Below, in pieces: positions 52,500-63,524 of a stretch of 64,000 bases of DNA; position 1 is the first letter of the stretch; each line of letters opens with the position of its first letter. The DNA is taken from NCBI GenBank assembly GCA_963693365.1, contig CAVNZM010000001.1, positions 13,516,001-13,580,000 on the forward strand, given 5' to 3'. Made by a program: the position numbers and the translations under genes. The stretch comes from Amoebidium appalachense (taxonomy: Eukaryota > Ichthyosporea). The notes beneath the pieces are model-generated. The model made no database searches. It saw only the letters and a program-made list of their open reading frames with translations, and was not told the origin of the DNA.

Positions 52500-52972
52500 A
52501 GGCTTCATTTCGTGTTTTAGCAGTTAGCGGTTGGCTGCCCGCACACGGGCACCTATTAGCCAGTCAAAACATCAGATACCACAGATCACTAGACCGAGTT
52601 ATGATTGGCTCGGATCAGATTTCACATATCACTAGATCGATTTTTGATTGGTTCAGATCGGTAGGCTTAGGTATATAAGCACGACAGTTTTTAGCAGATC
52701 AGCAAGCTACAAACACATCTTCTGTGTTTAGCATCCACAGCCTTACAGCTATATATTCCTTTTCACCCACCCACCTACACCCACACACAACCCCCATTGA
52801 TCCACACATACGTGCTGTTTTTTCACGGGGCGAAGCCTTCCCCCGTTTTTTGGGCACATGGACCTCACGGATCAATAAATTGATGACTGGGGGCTTGCCG
52901 TGGTTTACAACCATTGCAGGTTCACTTTCGTCCAAGGGGATGCCATCCCCCTAGAGGCAACACACGTCCCGG
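52497..52972 (+). mobile_element. Probable solo LTR or promoter insertion inside the Gypsy pol
   Basis: The coding sense stops at 52,499 and resumes at about 52,975. Between lie GGTATATAAGC (about 52,670-52,680, TATA-like) and CAATAAATTG (about 52,880, polyadenylation-like) about 200 bp later, the U3-R-U5 layout of an LTR. Ends and a target duplication were not resolved. Confidence 0.45.
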
Positions 52973-52974
52973 AG

Positions 52975-53783
52975 TAGTTTTTCATAGACCGCCTATATCC
53001 GGAGGTACCTCAACCTCACCCCGAGCAGCACCGATGTAATACAGGAGGTGAAATGTTAAGTGGCACTCCGGTGAATAAGGATGCATCCACTTGTGATGGG
53101 GGTAACCCGGAGTTAGTATTGCCGTTTGGTATGAAGGAGGGGGATTGGACGGTAGAACAGAAAAAATTGCTAGCTAAGTTATTTGATAGGACTCGGTTTG
53201 CATTTCTGGCCGATGATAACGAAGTAGGCTTCGTTAAAGGGTTTGAAATGCAGATCGACACAGGTGATAATAGGCCGGTAGTGATGCCTAGCTATAGAAT
53301 GGAGCAGTATAAATTGTCGGATGCGCTAATAATAGTTAGTGATATGTTAAAAAAGGGTCATGTGGAGCATAGTTCGAGTCCGTGGAGAAGTCCGGTGCTA
53401 TTGGTTAAGAAGCCCGACGGGTCTTGGCGTCTAGTGAACGATTACAGGGCTCTGAATCGGATCACTAAGGCAGACCAATGGCCTCTCCCTAACATAGACG
53501 AGCAGCTTTCACAGCTGCACGGCTATACTCACTTTGCTAAACTTGATTTAAAAGCAGCTTTTTGGCAGATAAGGTTGGAGGAGAGCAGCAAGGAGAAGAC
53601 TGCCTTTGCACTGGGTGACCAGCTGTTCCAGTACAAGGTGGTGCCGATGAGTTTGCTCTCCTCTCCAGCTATGTTGTGCCGGGTAATGTATAAAATTCTC
53701 CACCCTCATTTGGATGTATGCCACCCTTATTTGGATGATGTTTTAATTAAAGGTAGGTCATTTGAGGAGCTAGTTAATAATTT
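52975..53783 (+). pseudogene. Gypsy reverse transcriptase, N-terminal part, cut by an insertion
   Basis: Gypsy RT motifs in order: SSSPWRSPVLLVKKPDGSWR, FAKLDLKAAFWQI (first catalytic Asp), FQYKVVPMSLLSSP (usually FGL in that place) and YLDDVLI (catalytic box). The domain is interrupted at 53,783 by the nested LTR element, and the rest resumes at 57,343. It was a working RT before that insertion; now it is split. Confidence 0.93.
53778..53782. repeat. Target-site duplication of the nested LTR element, left copy
   Basis: TAATT, repeated at 57,338-57,342. One extra T (53,783) separates it from the TG start of the LTR. Confidence 0.75.
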
Positions 53784-54263
53784 TGTAAACAGTTGGACTA
53801 GTTAGGATAAGGCAGAGTACAACTGAATCAAAATAAAGACAGAGAACGGGTAGAAAGGCACACGCGGCCAGGTTGCTTTTACTATGGGCCGACTCAGTCT
53901 GTCTCAGACTTCACTGATGTGATCCCCGTACTGGGACGGCTTTGTTATATAGCCCCCAGGTTTCGGATCAAGGCCCAGGATTGCTTCATCCGCGGCCAGC
54001 GCGGGTGGCAACATGCCATTCGTGATTCTGGTGCGGTCCAAGCCAGTCAGACCTTCGTCCTATTTATGCAAACATCTTATTGGTTCACTTCGTTTATGTG
54101 GTATGCAGCGGTAGAATCATACATGGTTCATTTCTTAGGTAAGATTGATTCCTATTGGTGTGGACATAATATTTATGTGATATTCATGACAAAGAACGAA
54201 TTGTGTGCTAGTAGATCACATTCTTTAGTAAACATGTACAGTTCATGTGTACAGTTGTTTACA
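53784..54263 (+). repeat. LTR of the nested element, left copy (480 bp)
   Basis: By direct reading it is identical to 56,858-57,337. It begins TGTAAACAGTTGG and ends CAGTTGTTTACA. Confidence 0.95.
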
Positions 54264-56857
54264 CTCCCCCCCTTGTCGGGAGCCTGGTGGTGTCGTTAGA
54301 CAAGCAAACCACCAGGCTGAGAGGCGATAAACAACCTTCAGCGAGAATTCTTGTGTGTGCCGAGCTGCTGGACAGAACAGAGCAAGGACGGTGGAATAGA
54401 GTTGTGCACGTCTATGAGCACTTCTTCATTTGCCAAAACGTAAATTCATGCAGCATTCTTCTGTGATTTCATTTTCGTGGCGAAGATTGTTGCAGAGTGT
54501 GCGTGCGAATAATTCGCTAAGCCTTCGTCTCTGTGCTTGGCTTTTCTGTAGAAGTAGTATTTTCCTTTTTGGGAATTTTTCCTTTTTAGGATACTCCCGC
54601 AGATTCGTTTTCAATTGCGAGTAATTTGGTTGTGTGGATGAATGATCATACCAAACATTCGATAATGAATATAACTCGAGCCTTAGGTCACTTCGTAGCT
54701 CAGGTAGTGGTGGATAGCTTCAAGGCTTAGCCACTGCTCCTTATCCCGGTTCTACCATAAGACTGTAAGGCGAGTCACCATGGCCGGAAAAGCCGCTTCT
54801 TTCATGAACAAATAGCACTTCTTTCCTTTCAGCTTTAACTCTGCATCATCGGAGCTGGGAAAAACATGAATAAAAATGCCCAAGTGTTCTTCGTTGGGCG
54901 ACATAAAGAAATATATCACCCGTCAGAACCAGTAAAAGCCCGGTTCATAATTCATAAGAAGAGGGTAGGCAAAGCAAGCCTCCTTCAGAAAACACATGCT
55001 TCCATTCGTGAGCAGTTTTCGTATCCCATTTGCCAGCCATTTTCGTTGAGCAGGGGGATTCCAGGCATAATACATTCTTCTGGAGGCTTGGCCTAAAAAG
55101 AAAAGTCGTCGGAGTCGCCCTTTCTTTTGTAAGCAACTTCGTGAGCGCGCTTCGTGTTTTCATATCCTCCAGTGCAGGTCTGGATGGTGCCCCATCCTCT
55201 GCTTCATTTGTAGGTGGCCCTACTGTAGGTTCTGTTCGTTGTGTGGAATACCAAAACCATTCGTATTCGTGGAACTGCTTTGTGCTGTGCTTTCTTTCGT
55301 GTTGGTGTTCATGAAGTTACCCCGTTCACACACCCTACTTCTTACATACATTAGATGTAAGTAGCTGCCTGGTGAGTGTGTGGTTCGTGTTCGTGGCATT
55401 CTTCTGTTCCTTCGTGAGAAGAATATTCGTTTTAGCAGAGGTGCCCAATAAGGCAGCTTGTGGGGTTGTCTCCCGCATGTGCCCATTGGTGGGGTATGCA
55501 CGTGCTAAATTGTTACAGTGTCATCATATTGCAAGGGAATAACATGGTCACCTCCGTACCAGGGCCTAGTAGGTACACATGATGGTCCGATGTGTTAGTC
55601 AACAACACCTTGCATTCGTATTCGTATTTGTCTTCCACGTCACTTTCTTCAGTAGTGAAGGAGGGTATTCGTAATTCGAAACTGAAAGGCTTCCAGCCAA
55701 AATACTGACACTGTATGATGGGGTTGTGAGGGAGCGGTGCCCATACCACATTCTTTTGTTCTGGTGGGGGTGTGCCGGCAGCTAGTGCAAGGCTTGACAG
55801 TGTAATTGGTATGTTACACCGTATTGCCACAGACGGGCATTCACCTTAAAATTCGTACCCAACACCTTCTTTGTTTTTCACATGCATGAACAAAAGTTCT
55901 GCATCGACTTTATTACATGCCTTTTGTGCACCAAGAGTGCAAATTCGTTAGGGCGTGGCACCAGGAAGGGCCGCCATACATGAGTCAGGCATATGTTCGT
56001 AATGTGTTTAGGCATGCCAGCATACATTCATGCGCATGTTGTGCATCCTGGGCGCTAAACTATGGGGCATGCTGTATTCGAGAACAGCAAGGGATTCGAA
56101 GCATGCATGCAACACTACTTTCACAAGATCTTAGGTCCTACATGCTATAGCAACAGCGACTATCTTCTTCGTTAAGTGCATTTGTGCTGAAAGTGGCCGT
56201 GCATCTGGCTTGCGAGTGTGGACGTGCATGCGGTGGCATGGACACGATGGCAGTGTGCAATAGGGCAATGCACGCAAGGGCAACGGTTTTATTTTCTTCC
56301 TAACATAGAGGGGGCTGTGTGCATTGCAACCCAAGCAGTGTTGTGCATTCGTTCTTTCATTTTCGTATTTCCAGTTCATTTTGCTTTCGTTTTTCGTTTT
56401 TTGTCGTTTGATAACTTCGTTACTTCGTTTTGTTTTCGTGTTGCATTCATTTCGTATTTCCTCTATGCAATCGTTTGTCGTTAATTCTTTATTTCATTGC
56501 GTATTCGTGATGGTTCGTTTTTCGTTGGTTCATTGCTTCGTTAGCAATTCTTTATTCGTTTGTTCGTGTATTCGTTGTTTCGTTGTGTATTCGTTTTTCT
56601 TCACATTTTTGATGTGTCGTAGCAAAAGAAGTTTTACATGCTTTCAATTCTTTCCGTGTAGGTGGGCTGGCCACTTCAAACTTGTAGGTGTATATATTCT
56701 AAGCCGGACAAGGAAAGATGTGCCTATCATCGGGGTAAAAAGGATTGTGATCGGCCATGGGAGATTCTTGAGCTGATTGAAAGATGTGAGATTCTTGAAC
56801 TGATTGAAAGATGTGAGATTCGAAGGATGCGAGATTCTTGAACTGCGCGGTCGCCAA
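54264..56857. other. Non-coding interior of the nested LTR element
   Basis: It contains a CACCAGGC hairpin right after the left LTR (GAGCCTGGTGG..CCACCAGGCTG, about 54,280-54,319), a T-rich part with many TTCGT words (about 56,340-56,600), and a short tandem repeat of GAGATTCTTGA.CTGATTGAAA (56,761-56,850) just before the right LTR. No protein is recognised on either strand. Confidence 0.75.
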
Positions 56858-57337
56858 TGTAAACAGTTGGACTAGTTAGGATAAGGCAGAGTACAACTGA
56901 ATCAAAATAAAGACAGAGAACGGGTAGAAAGGCACACGCGGCCAGGTTGCTTTTACTATGGGCCGACTCAGTCTGTCTCAGACTTCACTGATGTGATCCC
57001 CGTACTGGGACGGCTTTGTTATATAGCCCCCAGGTTTCGGATCAAGGCCCAGGATTGCTTCATCCGCGGCCAGCGCGGGTGGCAACATGCCATTCGTGAT
57101 TCTGGTGCGGTCCAAGCCAGTCAGACCTTCGTCCTATTTATGCAAACATCTTATTGGTTCACTTCGTTTATGTGGTATGCAGCGGTAGAATCATACATGG
57201 TTCATTTCTTAGGTAAGATTGATTCCTATTGGTGTGGACATAATATTTATGTGATATTCATGACAAAGAACGAATTGTGTGCTAGTAGATCACATTCTTT
57301 AGTAAACATGTACAGTTCATGTGTACAGTTGTTTACA
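56858..57337 (+). repeat. LTR of the nested element, right copy (480 bp)
   Basis: Identical partner of 53,784-54,263; followed by the right target duplication TAATT (57,338-57,342). Confidence 0.95.
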
Positions 57338-57342
57338 TAATT

Positions 57343-57746
57343 GTGAAAAAGTATTTTTAGCTTTGGGTGAGTCTGGTCTTCGCATTAGCGGTAGCAAGAC
57401 TGTGATTGGTGTGCCGGAGGTTAAGTTTTTAGGTCATATTGTGTCTAGTAATGGTCTTTCCCCTGATCCGGAGAAAATCCGGGCCATAGTTGAGTGGCCC
57501 CGTCCTCAGACTGTCACTCAACTAAGGCAATTTTTAGGTTTAACTAATTATCTTCGTCGGCCCGGGTATATTAAGGATTATAGTATGCTTGCTTTGCCGT
57601 TAACTAGTCAGACGGGGGGGGAGAAAAAGAATAGAATAGATTGGAATGTTGATGCTGTTTCTGCTTTCGAAAAGCTTAAGTTAGCTTTGCAGTCTTCGAG
57701 TATGCTTGTTCATCCTGATTTTTCGGCCGGGGGGGGGGATGTTTAA
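57343..57746 (+). pseudogene. Gypsy reverse transcriptase, C-terminal part (thumb/connection)
   Basis: Continues the RT after the nested element: VKFLGHIVS, then PQTVTQLRQFLGLTNYLRR, the conserved thumb motif of Gypsy RTs. It ends at a G run (about 57,728-57,738), where the frame changes by one base into the RNase H. Confidence 0.9.
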
Positions 57747-58215
57747 AGTTCGGTGTGATGCAAGTAAGGTTGCTGAGGGGGCCGTGTTATATCAAGTGCA
57801 GGAGGGGCAGGATAGGGTGATTGCTTATGCTAGTCGTTCATTTAGTAAAAGTGAACGTAGATATAGCAATCCGGAGAGAGAGTCCCATGCTATCTTTTGG
57901 GCAGTCTCACAGGCATGGAGGTATATACTCGCAGGCAGGACGTTTGAGGTCTACACCGACCACAAGCCCTGCCTTGCCATGGCCGGCACCACTCGTCTGG
58001 TCAACGAGAGGATGCAGAAGTGGGCCGCGGCTCTCGGTGAGTTCTCCTATAAATTGTTTTATGCCAAGGGTGAAACAATGGTTGACTGTGATGCTCTCTC
58101 TCGTGCTGCTTATATTTTGTTTGAAGAAGAGAAGGAGGGGGAGGGGGGGGCTAGTGAGAGACGGGGGGGGGGAGGGGGGGGGAAGGGGGGGGGGAGAGTG
58201 AGCAGAAAGGAATAG
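57740..58215 (+). CDS. Gypsy RNase H domain
   Basis: Shows KVRCDASKVAEGAVLYQ (catalytic Asp), ERESHAIFWAV (catalytic Glu), FEVYTDHKPCLAM (catalytic Asp) and DCDALSRAAY, the typical Gypsy RNase H C-terminal end (usually VADALSR). The last 60 bp are Glu/Gly-rich and run into G tracts, where an ORF break separates it from the integrase. Confidence 0.92.
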
Positions 58216-59081
58216 ATGCTGTGTCTGTTGATGTGTCTTCTTGGGCTCCGGGGTTGCTTGCTTATAAGTGTAGGGGAGGGGGGGGGAGGTATTTGTCAGT
58301 GTCTGAGGTCGGGACCGAGTCTCATGGCTCGGCCCCTGCCTTAGCACCTACGGCTTTGATCTTAGCTCAGGAGGAAGATGTGTTGATTGGTCTGGTTAAG
58401 AATTATTTAAAGGGGCCGGTTGATTCGATTAAATTTAAAAATAAAAGGCAGATGATTAAGGTAGCTAAGTTAGCAAAAATGTGTCAGGTAGAGCAGGATT
58501 TAGTTTATCATTGTTCTGGGCCAGACGGACACCGAGTTTGGGTCCCGACGGCACTTGTGCCTGAGGTTTTGCATATGGTGCATGAGCATCCCATGGCTGG
58601 TCATTTAGGTGTAAATAGGACGTTGCTTCGTGTTAATCGTTCGTATTTTTGGCCGGGTATGAGTAGGGAGGTGAGGGATTATGTGTTGTCATGCATGCAT
58701 TGTCAGGAAAGGAATGAGAGTCCCCACTCTCGTTCCCGCCCGTCGTTTATTAGGGATTTTAATGTTCGTATGTTTGAAAGGGTAGCAGTGGATGTGGTCG
58801 GTCCTTTTAATTCTACGGTTGAGGGTAACACTGTTCTTGTTACCGTCACCGATGTGGCCACTCGTTGGGTTGAAGTTTTTCCTCTCCCCACTGCTAATGC
58901 CGTTTTGTTTGCTCGTATTTTTGTGGATGAAATTTGTCTTAGGTTTGGTTGTCCTCGTGTTTTGTTAACGGATAGGAGTCGTGTGTTTTTAAATCAGTTG
59001 GTGTCGGAGGTGTGTAAAATTTTAAGGGTAGCTCATATCACTACGTCTGCATACTCACCCCCAAGCAAATGCCATCTCTGA
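58216..59081 (+). pseudogene. Gypsy integrase, zinc-binding and catalytic core, frame-broken
   Basis: An HHCC zinc motif (HEHPMAGHLG .. CMHCQ) is followed by the DDE core: AVDVVGPF (first Asp) and VLLTDRSRVFLN (second Asp, with Arg where Gly is usual). The frame ends at about 59,081 because of a one-base change within a C run just before the part holding the catalytic Glu, which continues at 59,066-59,100 in another frame. Confidence 0.92.
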
Positions 59082-60153
59082 ACGTGTGCATGCAGTGTTT
59101 CAGAAGTCCTTTGGCAAAATGGTGGATGTGGAGGCTAATGATTGGGATCATATGTCTAGGTTTATTGCTCATTCATATAATTCTACCCCTCATGCTGTGA
59201 CTGGTTTTTCTCCGTTTTATTTGGTCTATGGGCAGGAGGCTATTAGTTTGTTAGATACGGCACTTTTGCCGATGGGGGGGGCTGACCGACTAACTTATCC
59301 CCACTGGACTGAGTTCCGGGAGCAGCTACTAACCCGGGCCCGGGCTGCACGTGATGCAGCTCTGGCCCGTACACAGCAGGCACAGACACGTGCAGACGTG
59401 TCCACACGTCCGTTACGTGAATTTGCCGAGGGTACTTTAGTTTTAATTAGGGATCATACTAGGAAAAAGAGATATAAGCAGGAGCAGGAAGGTAAGGGGG
59501 AAGGTGAAGGTCTTCGTAAGTATGGTAAGAAATGGTTGCCTCTTTTCATTGGCCCGTATAAAATAGTGGCTAGGTTAGGTCCGACGGAATATAAGGTGCA
59601 GAGGTTAGATAATGAGAGTGATGTTCGATTTTATAATGTAGATGATATAAAGGAATATTATGATAGGGCCCTTAGGGTTAAACGGCCGGAGGGCCGTCGA
59701 GTGTTAGATGCATTCACCCCCGACTATGACGGGTCGGTGGATGTATCGGAGGCTGCAGTAGATAAAATTATGGATAAAAAGGTTATCGAAGGTAAGGAAG
59801 GTAAGGTAAATTATTATTTAATTCGTTTTGAGGGAGGTTATCAGGAAGATCAGTGGTTGCCTGAGTTTCATTTGGATTGCCCGTTTTCTATTCGTGCTTA
59901 TGAGGCTAGATTAGTGCAGAGGGAGTTGCCTAGTGCTCCCTCTAGGCCAAAGAGAGTTATTCCTCAGTTTAATCGTGGTGTGAAAAAGTCGATGGGGGAG
60001 GGGGCCGGGGGGGGAGTGATGCAAATACACGTAGACACACGGGGGGAGGGGGAGGGGGGGGAGGAGACCGAGGAGGAGTGTGAACGTAGTCGTAGGAATT
60101 TAATTTATTATCATAGGTGTCTCCGTAGGTATCAAGCTTATGGTGTAGATTAA
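59066..60153 (+). CDS. Gypsy integrase C-terminal part with GPY/F module and chromodomain
   Basis: It begins with the ISERVHAVFQ region of the integrase core (catalytic Glu). A GPY/F module follows (LPLFIGPYKIVARLG, about 59,535-59,585), then a chromodomain (about 59,755-59,875; VDKIMDKKVIEG..YYLIRFEGG..QWLPEFHL). Chromodomains at the integrase end define chromoviruses and are thought to steer integration to chromatin marks. The frame stays open to the TAA after 60,150. Confidence 0.92.
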
Positions 60154-60289
60154 TTTATTATTTTTTCTTCGTAATTTATTTAATTTAATTTTTTTTTAGG
60201 AGACTGATTAGTCTATGTCTTTTTAGGGGGTGTTAGATGTAATGTGACTGAGGTGGGACTCAGCTTTTCCGGGGGCCGGGGGGGGGAGT

Positions 60290-61011
60290 TGACATATACT
60301 AATCCGTCTCAGCAGATTAGCCTAAGTCTACGATCGAGATCGGGGGGGGGGGGGGGGGGGGGGGGGGAGGTGGCCCGGGTCCACAGATCATCAAGATCAA
60401 GTCCGGGGCCTCAAGATAGCTGTACAGCTGCGTGCATCTTGCCTCTGCCGGCGCAGGGCATTGGACCACGTCAGCCGGGACAGCCGTCCAATAGAATTCT
60501 AATTAGTGTGTAGGATAGATCGTAGGAGGACTTAGGAATGTGATTGTTCGGGCAGAAGCCCTTTTGTAAGGATTGGCAAGGTTTGATAGTATATGTTGCC
60601 AAACGTATTTATATATGTAGATGTAGAGGAAAGGGGGGGAGGGAGGGGGGGGAGGATAGTATGAAATGTAGATTTAGACTCTGCGGTGCCACTAGGGGGA
60701 GGGTGAGGGGTGAGACTTGGATAAATATATTAGTTGAGTAGATCGACTTAGCTCGTGCAGGCGCACGATAAAAGTAGATCGGAATGTTAATGGAATGTGG
60801 CATCGTAGGGGGCCAGGTGATGATGATCTTAGAGGGCACGGCCTTGATGGCCTCAGTCGTAACTTAGACTCAATCCGTACGGATCTAAGTTTGCCCGTCG
60901 GAGCCTGGTCTTAATAAACTTTACCGTTTTTCTGTACACGTTCGTTCCTTTTCGTGTGGGTACACTTAGTAGAGTGCCGCGTCTCTAGTACACATACATT
61001 AGGATACGACA
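60290..61011 (+). repeat. Gypsy 3' LTR (722 bp)
   Basis: Near-identical partner of 48,516-49,233. It contains the same AATAAA-like TTAATAAACTTTACC region (about 60,912-60,926) near its 3' part, a candidate polyadenylation signal. Confidence 0.95.
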
Positions 61012-61016
61012 GACAC
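61012..61016. repeat. Gypsy target-site duplication, right copy (GACAC)
   Basis: Matches 48,511-48,515 exactly and directly abuts the LTR CA end. Confidence 0.95.
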
Positions 61017-62580
61017 ACCCTAGCACCCGCCTCCCTCCCACCATGCACGAATACCTCGGCTCCTCATGATGCGCCCCGCTACCTCTGTACACACCGATTC
61101 TAATGCTGGGGATCACGAACCTTCTACCACCAATCCGTCACCTTTAACCACACATTCCCAAAGCAACAGCAACAACTTGGGTGACGCCCTCTCCACTTTG
61201 TCAAAGGCAATGGCCCTTCTAGTCAACACCCAAGCAAAAACCAGCCCCCCTGCTCCGGTCAAGTCAAATCCAGATCTCAACACAGACACCCGAAATTCCT
61301 GGATAGATAACAACGGCACCATGTTTACCACCAAGAAACAACGTGCCCTAGGCACCAAAAACGACTACCCCGACCGCCCTTTCCTTGACCTTGACACTCT
61401 ACAACTTACCCCCTGGCCATTTCCTGCAAGATAAGATGGACACTTACCAAGCCCACAATCTTCTGGACGATCGTATTTCGTACGAACGCCACGAAAACGG
61501 GGTCTCCCTCATCAGGGCCTTCGTGACGGAGGGGCCTTTCCGTGCAGCTATGGAGACGTCTAATCTCAGCCATAAAGGGTCGGCACACGAGGCAGCGGTG
61601 TTATTGAACGTTGCGGAGCTTGCAATAGATCAACTCGGACCGGCCAATATCCACACCGACTTCTTCGAAGAACTTATGGGTCCGCGACCTGGAACTACAC
61701 GTACGACATGATGTCCCCTTATCGAAACTTCCCTCACCGGTGGCAAAGTTCAGCGCCACCGTAGATTCTTACTACACCGACGTGCTAAAACGCCACGCAG
61801 CCTCCAAAAAGGCACAAGCACAAGCAGCCCTCGGAAAAACCAGCCATGAAACCACCCCTCGTATACCAACCAACCAAAGCCCGGCCCGTCTCCCTGGGTC
61901 GATTATTAGCCGTTTGATCAATGCAATTTTACCACCACCACAATTTGCACATGTGTCTATTTTTCCACTTAATTATTTTATTATTTTCTGTTTTTATAAC
62001 AGCTAGTTCAAAGCGTTTTTATGAAGTGTTACTACGCGAGTTAGCCAAATTGAATATTAGCTATAGTGTTCCAAAGGCACCGTTCACCATGGCAATAAGA
62101 ACTTCTTGAAACACCGACGAACTTTCTTCCCTTTTTGTTCCACACTGTCTTCGGTAACTATGGGTTTCGTTGTGCAGTTGAGCGCCGCAGGTTATCATAT
62201 AATCTTTAGCGGCCCGGTGTCCACGATATGACTCCCCATTTGAGCATACACGCTACACACACAAATATTCGATCGGTATTCCTCCCATTAATATCACGGC
62301 TGTCGCGATCGGCTATGGACGACGATATGTGGGGTCTTGTTTCCTTTCGGGTGGATCTTCCTCATGTTCACTCCAACAAAAGAAGAAAAACGCATGGGAA
62401 AATGGGTTCGTATTGAGACTGATTCAATCGGTATGGTTTGAGACATGTATACGGCCATTCACCTGGGTGAATACTGCAGTTCCCGAGTGATGAAGGGCTC
62501 TCGGACGGCCTGGCAGTGCGGAGGTGTGTTGTGTTGTTGAAAAGCAAGTATGGTAGGTTTGGAGAGGGATTCGTGGTTTT
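61017..62580 (+). pseudogene. Distal part of the interrupted unknown unit
   Basis: Continues the unit that starts at 46,300. Open stretches lie at 61,066-61,434, 61,385-61,711 and 61,740-62,006 in successive frames, with no domain recognised (for example NVAELAIDQLGPANIHTDFF). A T-rich tract and TTTTTATAACAG at about 61,990-62,003 look like an intron acceptor. Whether the frame changes are decay, introns or read errors cannot be told here. Confidence 0.45.
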
Positions 62581-62846
62581 GTACAAGCATAAGTCACATG
62601 GGTTCTATGTAAGCACACATTTACACACACACACGCCGGCACACCCACACACACATGGATTGATCGATATAACATACACCCGGCCACGACACCATAATAT
62701 TGTACACACAGACACACGCATTTTAGGTTGAATATTCGTTTTTTTTTTTTTTTTTGGTGATAATAAAACTTCCGCACTTGTATTTTTGTTAACATTTGAG
62801 AGCAAGCCGTTAACGCAGAGGCAGAGGGATGTTTTTGCCTTGTGCA
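62581..62846 (+). repeat. Unit B: 3' region of the repeated unit, copy 1
   Basis: GTACAAGCATAAGTCACATG to TTTTTGCCTTGTGCA, with (CA)n, a poly-T run and GATAATAAAACTTCC (a likely polyadenylation signal). It recurs at 63,276-63,524. Confidence 0.8.
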
Positions 62847-62877
62847 TTGTTATCTCGATAGGACGGAGGGGAAGGTG

Positions 62878-63235
62878 AGCGTGAGGGTGTGTCGATACAG
62901 GATGTTGGAATGTGCATGAGAATTTTGTATTGTGAACCATTTCGGGATCTATAGGTTCCGATTGGCTGACTTTTGATTTGGTAGTTCTGATTGCCTACGT
63001 GTCATAGGCATAGCTGTGGTTTAGGTACAAGAATTCCTCCCTCCAGTATATAATCTCCATTTTGGAGCCATATATATATGCATCGATATCTGGTCAGTTT
63101 GTGAGCTGAATAGGCGTGGTAATAGCGAAGACTGTACTAGGAAACGTGGATTGGGTTTTTAGGTGTGTCGTTTTGCTTTGGCGACACATAGCCCTTTGCC
63201 AGTTGTCTTAGACGGTTCCCTTTCGTAATTTGCCC
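62878..63235 (+). repeat. Unit A, copy 2
   Basis: Homologous to 45,955-46,295, including the TATATAATCTCC region (about 63,047-63,060). It has small insertions (CATAGG; ATATATATGCATCGATA) and a deletion of CTCAGG relative to copy 1. It is followed after 40 bp by unit B copy 2, with no ORF in between. Confidence 0.85.
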
Positions 63236-63275
63236 ACCCTGCCCACCCTACTGGCTAGGAGGGATATGTGGTCAC

Positions 63276-63524
63276 GTACAAGCATAAGTCACATGGGTTC
63301 TATGTAAGCACACATTTACACACACACACGCCGGCACACCCACACACACATGGATATAACATACACCCACGACACCATAATATTATACACACAGACACAC
63401 AAATTTTAGGTTGAATATTCGTTTGTTTTTTTTTTGATGATAATAAACTTCCACACTTGTATTTTTGTGACCACTGAGATCGAGCCGTTAACGCAGAGGC
63501 AGAGGGATGTTTTTGCCTTGTGCA
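63276..63524 (+). repeat. Unit B, copy 2
   Basis: Homologous to 62,581-62,846 with a shorter poly-T run. Together with 62,878-63,235 it forms an internally deleted copy of the whole unit. Confidence 0.82.

Larger units (their letters stand above)
53784..57337 (+). mobile_element. Nested non-autonomous LTR retrotransposon (LARD-like), 3554 bp
   Basis: Two 480-bp direct repeats with TGTAAACA..TGTTTACA ends and a TAATT duplication bound a 2594-bp interior without gag or pol. ORFs inside are short and resemble no retroelement protein. Large retrotransposon derivatives of this type depend on proteins of another element. Orientation is taken from the host Gypsy strand, since no coding sense is available. 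Confidence 0.9.
48516..61011 (+). mobile_element. Gypsy-type LTR retrotransposon (chromovirus), 12.5 kb with nested insertion
   Basis: It is bounded by TGACA..GACA LTRs and a 5-bp target duplication GACAC (48,511-48,515 and 61,012-61,016). Gene order is gag, protease, RT, RNase H, integrase, chromodomain, which is the Gypsy order. A 3.55-kb LTR element splits the RT, and a probable solo LTR lies between protease and RT. Small frame breaks at a G run (about 57,728-57,738) and a C run (about 59,059-59,064) also interrupt pol. The copy is inactive as sequenced, although homopolymer read errors could explain the two small breaks. A purine-rich tract (60,271-60,288) lies before the 3' LTR. Confidence 0.96.

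Noticed and set aside
54690-54770. tRNA-like sequence (TAGCTCAGGTAGTGG .. GGTTCTACC) in the nested LTR element
   Set aside because: A- and B-box-like words are present, but I could not fold an acceptor stem or a sensible anticodon arm.
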